Assembly (NCBI GenBank): GCA_036303105.1
Contig: JAXJBF010000063.1
Coordinates: 11,576-75,575 of the forward strand
Length of the DNA stretch: 64,000 nucleotides
Direction: 5' to 3'
Source of the DNA: UMGS1590 sp036303105
Lineage (GTDB): Bacteria; Bacillota; Peptococcia; Peptococcales; Peptococcaceae
The notes below the pieces were generated by a model. It was not told where the DNA came from. It did no database searches and saw only the letters and a program-made list of their open reading frames with translations. Below are positions 59,289 to 64,000 of this stretch, piece by piece. The position numbers and the translations under genes were made by a program. Within the stretch, counting starts at the first letter, position 1. Each line of letters begins with the position of its first letter.

Positions 59289-62200
59289 ATGAACTTTTCT
59301 ATTTTGAACAGATTAAAGAGTAGAATAGCTAATTTTGATGACAATATATTTTGGGATGGACTTGATCCCAAAGGACGCGATGCCTTAATTGAAATGATAA
59401 TAAGCTGTCATGAACAGAAAAGTGTTATCATTTTATGTGAGAGTGATAAACGTGTAAATTCATTGACTGTATTACTGAAAAGAGTAGTTGAGCGTCCTGT
59501 TTTTTCCCTTTTTCAGCGATCTCATATGCCTGTTGAGGTTTTAGCAAAAGAGGAAAATGATGGAGAACGGGTTCCGGCTTTGTATTTACTTTTAAAAAAA
59601 GAGCCATGTATTTTAGTCGTAAATGCTATGGTTTTATTTGAATGTTTTCCGGTGCCTAGTTATTTCAAAATAGGGATTTTTTTTGCGAGTGTAGGAGATA
59701 CAGTTTTACAAGAGCAGTTTTTAGATAAGCTTATTGAACTGGGTTATAAATCGGCAAGTGTGTGTGATCAACCGGGGACATTTGCGCGTCGAGGAGGAAT
59801 TGTTGATTTTTTTTCGCCCAATTATTTCCAGCCAATTCGTGTGGAATGGTTTGATGATGAACTAGATTCAATCCGCTTTTTTTCTGCAGAGACACAAAAA
59901 AGTGAACGCAATGCAGAATCTTTTACCCTAATACCTGCTCAGGAAGTGTTTTTTACAGATGATGTTTATGATCAACTTACTGCTAACATTCAATTAGAAT
60001 TGAATGCAATGAAAAAAACAGTACCAGCAGAGATAATTAAAGAATTATCGAATAGAATGCATAGTATTTCTGATGGTACCATATCAAATAATATTTTGGA
60101 ATATTATTCCTATCTTGTTCCGGAATTTGGCGCAACATTATTTGATTATATAGATTCTGAGGTGATAATTTGCGTCGATGGAACTGAGAATGTCGAAAAG
60201 GCAATTGAAGCCAAATATAATGCAGTTATAGATCAGCTTGGAGAATTATTTTCTTTTGGATATATTTTACCGTCAAAAATAGATTCTTTTTTAACTTTGG
60301 ATCAGTTCAAGAAAACTATGTTAGCGCATCGCTGTTTCTACTTATCAGAAGTTGTAGCACATCATTCTATTTTTGCAAATGGAATAAGATACTATTATCC
60401 TATTACAGAAAATCCATTAAAAGCTTATCCTGTTAATAATTTTGTTGATGAGATACGATCCCGTATTGCAGATGGGTATTTCTTGTTATTTTATAATGAT
60501 AGTTCTGAAATCTTATCATTAATAAAAAATTTATTTGATGAATACCAAATTAGATATTTCGAAGCGGATAAATTAGAAGATATTACTCCAGATCAACATG
60601 TTGTGATTCTTAAGCAAAAATTTGCTTTTGAATGTGATTTTTTGTTAGATCATAGCATTTTTATGGATGCAAATGTATTTAATGTATCATCTTCAACAGA
60701 AAAAAAGAAAAAAAAATCAAGTCAAAGTTCAAGGCTTGTAATTGAGGATCTTCAAGTTGGTGATTATATTGTCCATGAACATCATGGTATTGGTTTGTAT
60801 TTAGGCATCGAGCATATAAGTCGAGATGGTTTGGAGAAGGATTATATCTTAATTCAGTATAAAGGTGCAGATAGGTTGTATGTTCCTATTGATCAAATGC
60901 ATCTTGTAGAAAAATATGTCGGACAAGAAGGTAAACGGCCAAAAATTAACAAACTTGGTTCAAGTGATTGGAGTAAATCAAAAAAACGTATCCAGGAATC
61001 TATTGAAGACATGGCAGAACAACTGCTTGAAGTTCATGCCAAGCGTCAGCTGCTTCCGGGTTATGCATTTGCTCCAGATGATGATATGCAACGAGAATTT
61101 GAAAGTACTTTTCCTTATACTGAAACAGATGATCAGCTTAGAGCGATTAAAGAAGTAAAAAGGGATATGGAACAACCTCATGCAATGGATCGTTTAGTTT
61201 GTGGAGATGTAGGTTTTGGAAAAACCGAAGTAGCTTTACGTGCTGCTTTTAAAGCTGTTTGTAACAATAAACAAGTGGCACTTTTGGTTCCTACTACCAT
61301 TCTTGCAATGCAGCATTTTGAAACATTTAAGAAAAGAATGGATGGATTTGGTGTAGAATTGGCACAATTGACGCGCTTTTGCACCACAAAAGAGCAAAAT
61401 AAAATATTTAAAGATCTAAAAGAACATCGCTTGGATATTGTAATAGGTACTCATAAGTTATTAAATGATAAATTATCTTTTGCAAATCTTGGTTTATTAA
61501 TTATAGACGAGGAACAGCGTTTTGGTGTAAAGCATAAAGAAAAATTGAAATCTTTACAAGATAATGTTGATGTTTTAACATTATCTGCTACCCCTATTCC
61601 AAGAACACTGTATTTTTCGCTTACAGGTGTAAAAGATATGAGTGTCATTGAGACTCCACCGGATAATCGGTTGCCAATTCAGACTTATGTTGTCGAAGAA
61701 ATGCCTATGATAATTGAACAAGCGGTACGCCGTGAGTTATTGCGCGGAGGTCAAGTCTTTGTTGTATATAATAACGTCGAACATTTAACAGATATTGCAA
61801 AAAAGTATCGTGATTTATTTCCGAACAGTCGGATTTTGATGGGACATGGTCGAATGAAAGAAGCTGAATTGGAAGACGTTATGTTAAAATTTCAGAACCA
61901 CGCAGCAGATATTCTTGTTTGTACGACGATTATTGAGACGGGAATTGATTTACCCAATGCCAATACGATGATTGTTCACGATGCAGATCATTTTGGAATG
62001 GCACAACTTTATCAGTTGAAGGGACGAGTTGGGAGAAGCAAAAGAGTTGCATATGCTTATCTATTGTATAAGCCAAATAAACTTTTAAGTGAGGATCAGC
62101 GTAAACGTTTGAATACATTAAGAGAATATACTGCGCTGGGATCGGGTTATAAAATTTCAATGCGAGATTTAGAAATTCGTGGATCTGGAAATATGCTTGG

Positions 62201-62804
62201 TTCTGCCCAAAGTGGCCATGTTGCAGAAATTGGGTTTGAATTATATTTAAAAATGCTTCAAGATACGATTCGTAAAATGAAAAGGCAAAGTGGTGTGGAT
62301 GACGAAACAAATCGTCCACCTATTCATACAGAAATTGACATTAATATTCAGGCTTATTTTCCGGAGGACTATATTTCAGACACAAGACTAAGAATTGGTT
62401 TATATCAGCGATTGGACGGTATCTTTGATCAAACCGAATTAGACGATATATTTGATGAGTTGATTGATCGTTTTGGAACTCCTGGTTTGCCAGTTTTGAA
62501 TTTGTTAAAACTTGTTTCCTTAAAACAAATAGCAAGTAAAGCCAAAATCGTTTCAATAAAGCAAAAAAAGAATAATATATATATAAAAATTGATCCAGAG
62601 GCAGAATTTGATATCCAACGTTTGATGTTATATATTTCACATTCTTTTGGTAGGTTAATGTTAAAGAATATCAATGAGGAGACTTTTGTTGTTATGGAGA
62701 CGACTAAGGTGACAAATTCAGAGAAATTATTAGATTCATTAAAACTTGTTGTCAACGATCTCAAAGAGATTGTCAGCAGCGAAAACAGCAAGTATAATAG
62801 TTGA
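59289..62804 (+). CDS. mfd: Transcription-repair coupling factor Mfd
   Basis: A 1171-residue SF2 translocase that removes stalled RNA polymerase and recruits UvrA. N-terminal UvrB-like module (FARRGGIVDFFSP, IRVEWFDDELDSIRFF), RNA polymerase-interaction domain starting GDYIVHEHHGIGLYLG, then the RecG-like motor: GDVGFGKTEVALRAAFKA (Walker A), IIDEEQRFGVKHKE (DEEQ box), TLSATPIPRTL, TTIIETGIDLPNANTMI and QLKGRVGRS. The C-terminal D7 domain follows. A lysine-rich linker (KKKKKSSQSS) precedes the RID. ATG 59289; a GTG 3 bases earlier is possible. Confidence 0.95.
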   Translation: MNFSILNRLKSRIANFDDNIFWDGLDPKGRDALIEMIISCHEQKSVIILCESDKRVNSLTVLLKRVVERPVFSLFQRSHMPVEVLAKEENDGERVPALYLLLKKEPCILVVNAMVLFECFPVPSYFKIGIFFASVGDTVLQEQFLDKLIELGYKSASVCDQPGTFARRGGIVDFFSPNYFQPIRVEWFDDELDSIRFFSAETQKSERNAESFTLIPAQEVFFTDDVYDQLTANIQLELNAMKKTVPAEIIKELSNRMHSISDGTISNNILEYYSYLVPEFGATLFDYIDSEVIICVDGTENVEKAIEAKYNAVIDQLGELFSFGYILPSKIDSFLTLDQFKKTMLAHRCFYLSEVVAHHSIFANGIRYYYPITENPLKAYPVNNFVDEIRSRIADGYFLLFYNDSSEILSLIKNLFDEYQIRYFEADKLEDITPDQHVVILKQKFAFECDFLLDHSIFMDANVFNVSSSTEKKKKKSSQSSRLVIEDLQVGDYIVHEHHGIGLYLGIEHISRDGLEKDYILIQYKGADRLYVPIDQMHLVEKYVGQEGKRPKINKLGSSDWSKSKKRIQESIEDMAEQLLEVHAKRQLLPGYAFAPDDDMQREFESTFPYTETDDQLRAIKEVKRDMEQPHAMDRLVCGDVGFGKTEVALRAAFKAVCNNKQVALLVPTTILAMQHFETFKKRMDGFGVELAQLTRFCTTKEQNKIFKDLKEHRLDIVIGTHKLLNDKLSFANLGLLIIDEEQRFGVKHKEKLKSLQDNVDVLTLSATPIPRTLYFSLTGVKDMSVIETPPDNRLPIQTYVVEEMPMIIEQAVRRELLRGGQVFVVYNNVEHLTDIAKKYRDLFPNSRILMGHGRMKEAELEDVMLKFQNHAADILVCTTIIETGIDLPNANTMIVHDADHFGMAQLYQLKGRVGRSKRVAYAYLLYKPNKLLSEDQRKRLNTLREYTALGSGYKISMRDLEIRGSGNMLGSAQSGHVAEIGFELYLKMLQDTIRKMKRQSGVDDETNRPPIHTEIDINIQAYFPEDYISDTRLRIGLYQRLDGIFDQTELDDIFDELIDRFGTPGLPVLNLLKLVSLKQIASKAKIVSIKQKKNNIYIKIDPEAEFDIQRLMLYISHSFGRLMLKNINEETFVVMETTKVTNSEKLLDSLKLVVNDLKEIVSSENSKYNS

Positions 62805-62833
62805 GGTAATTATTTTATAGGAGCGTGATTATT

Positions 62834-63952
62834 TTGAAGAAAGCATTAGCGATGCTTTTAGTAACACTGATGGCTGCGGGGCTTTTTACTGGTTGCAGTT
62901 CAAACGATGACATGGGTGGAGAAGATGTTATCAAAGTAAACGATACTGCATTGACAAAGAATTATGTTGATGCACGAATTAATCAAATTTTTCAGCAAAA
63001 TCAGCTGGAAAGTGACGATACCTATGCAGGATATTATAAGAGCCAAATTATCAATGGATTGGTTGAAACAGAACTGATGGTGCAAGATGCTAAGAGTAAG
63101 GGCATTGAAGTCAGTGATGATGATAAAAAATCTTTCAAGCAGAATCTGATTGATCAAACTTATGGATCAGAGGAAAATTTTAAAGCTTATCTTGATGAAT
63201 ATAATGTTAGCGATGAAATGCTTGATCGTATGATTGAAGAAAAGTTATATTATGATAAGTATATAGAACAAATCAAGTCTGGTATTACTGTCGATGCGGA
63301 AGCATATTATAACGAAAATAGTGATCAATTTGATGTTGCTGACCAGGTAAAGGCAAAACACATTCTTGTTGATGATAAAGAGACAGCGGAAGATATTATT
63401 AAGCAATTAGATGAAGGTGCAGATTTCTCAGAGCTTGCAAAAGAATACAGTACCGATTCTGCAACTGCACAGCAAGGAGGAGAATTAGGGTATTTCACTG
63501 CTGATGAGATGATCACTGAATTTTCTGATGCTGCTTTTGCATTAGAAGTTGGTGAATACACAAAAGAACCTGTTGAAACTAGTTATGGATATCATGTTAT
63601 TCTTTGTGAGGATAAAAAAGCTGCACATCATCAAACTTTTGATGAAGTAAAAGATGAATTAACTGATCAACTTACTAATCAAGAAGTACAAAGTGAATAT
63701 TATGAAGTAATGGATCAGTTAAAGCAAAATGCTAGTATTGAATATCTTTCTGATGATTATAACCCAGATAAGCTTGTAGAAGCTGCTGAGGCTCAAATAG
63801 CGGATCAGAATCAGAGCGATAGTGCGTCTTCTGATATCGAAGGGACAACTACAGAATCGACACCTACAGACACCAGTGATCAGGAAAGCTCTATTGACAA
63901 TGAGACAGAGAAAAATACAGAAGAAGGGTCTCTGGTGAATACTGCTGAATAA
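62834..63952 (+). CDS. PrsA-like foldase lipoprotein (parvulin peptidyl-prolyl isomerase)
   Basis: A 372-residue lipoprotein: signal ending LFTGC (C21), a SurA/PrsA-type N-terminal helical chaperone region (~30-165), a parvulin domain (~170-265; AKHILVDDKETAE, FSELAKEYSTDS, GGELGYF, SYGYHVILCED) and an acidic Ser/Thr-rich tail (~315-372). It helps secreted proteins fold at the outer face of the membrane. The TTG at 62834 lies 10 bases after AGGAG and gives the normal MKKALAMLL start; a GTG at 62825 is too close. It follows mfd, as in many Bacillota. Confidence 0.9.
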   Translation: MKKALAMLLVTLMAAGLFTGCSSNDDMGGEDVIKVNDTALTKNYVDARINQIFQQNQLESDDTYAGYYKSQIINGLVETELMVQDAKSKGIEVSDDDKKSFKQNLIDQTYGSEENFKAYLDEYNVSDEMLDRMIEEKLYYDKYIEQIKSGITVDAEAYYNENSDQFDVADQVKAKHILVDDKETAEDIIKQLDEGADFSELAKEYSTDSATAQQGGELGYFTADEMITEFSDAAFALEVGEYTKEPVETSYGYHVILCEDKKAAHHQTFDEVKDELTDQLTNQEVQSEYYEVMDQLKQNASIEYLSDDYNPDKLVEAAEAQIADQNQSDSASSDIEGTTTESTPTDTSDQESSIDNETEKNTEEGSLVNTAE

Positions 63953-63975
63953 AAAAGAAACTGAGAACGTATAAA

Positions 63976-64000
63976 TGAACTGCACCCCATTTGTTAGACA
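63976..64000. mobile_element. Possible left tip of another IS3-type element
   Basis: The window ends with TGAACTGCACCCC followed by ATTTGTTAGACA. This has the TG...CTGC.CCC...GTTAGACA look of IS3-family terminal repeats. Only 25 bases are visible, so this is tentative. Confidence 0.35.

Noticed and set aside
1..64000. CRISPR arrays, prophage genes or an obvious defence system
   Set aside because: No regularly spaced direct repeats, cas-like, phage structural or restriction/toxin-type genes were seen. The accessory content is limited to the secreted cluster, the AOR/cofactor region and IS remnants.

Overview
The window (about 39-40% GC by eye) looks like the chromosome of a low-GC, probably anaerobic member of the Bacillota. 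Three things point there: the order ylxM-ffh-rpsP-khpA-ylqD-rimM-trmD, several secreted proteins with 'copper amine oxidase-like' stalk domains, and a tungsten/molybdenum aldehyde:ferredoxin oxidoreductase locus. No sporulation gene is seen, not even between ispE and glmU where spoVG sits in many relatives. A Negativicutes-like lineage is plausible, but the sequence alone does not prove it.

Layout. 1-5.7 kb: a CBS protein (cut by the window edge), an ACT protein and its usual DUF711/PFL partner, a small membrane protein, lspA, an RluA-family pseudouridine synthase and two tandem LysR regulators. 5.8-12.3 kb: an accessory block with a VanRS-like two-component system facing four secreted proteins in an A-B-B-A arrangement (two stalk-domain proteins around two paralogues of unknown function). 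The last stalk gene is broken at a run of seven A. 12.4-25.0 kb: a pyranopterin cofactor region built around an aldehyde:ferredoxin oxidoreductase. It holds moaA, moaC, moaD, a moaE-like gene, two moeA genes (one fused to a periplasmic-binding-protein-like domain), a moeB/thiF-like gene, a mog/moaB-like gene, an HTH regulator with the same PBP-like domain, and two FAD oxidoreductases. mobA and a molybdate/tungstate transporter are absent, which fits an enzyme using the non-nucleotide bis-pyranopterin cofactor.

25.4-28.6 kb: an MFS exporter and yebC, whose shared terminator is split by a decayed IS3-family element. 28.6-33.7 kb: dUTPase, the SRP/ribosome-maturation operon and a cold-shock gene with a long structured leader. 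33.8-40.6 kb: a modular cell-wall amidase, then a two-component system plus an FtsX-type ABC transporter. 40.7-42.8 kb: tRNA-Glu, -Val and -Asp, rplS with a switch-like leader, and an iron alcohol dehydrogenase. 43-49.9 kb: ligA-gatCAB-deoC-ydbC and an M23 peptidase. 49.9-53.5 kb: a heterodimeric ABC exporter and tRNA-Arg. 53.6-64 kb: an amino-acid ABC binding protein and permease without an ATPase, then ispE-glmU-prs-pth-mfd-prsA. The last 25 bases resemble the tip of another IS3-type element.

The most unusual material is the cofactor region (PBP-like modules shared by the regulator and MoeA, flavoproteins translationally coupled to moaA, and a GG-tailed small protein next to the MoaE-like gene) and the VanRS-linked secreted cluster. 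Start codons were chosen by ribosome-binding-site spacing and often differ from the longest open frame. No database search was possible, so family assignments rest on recognised motifs.
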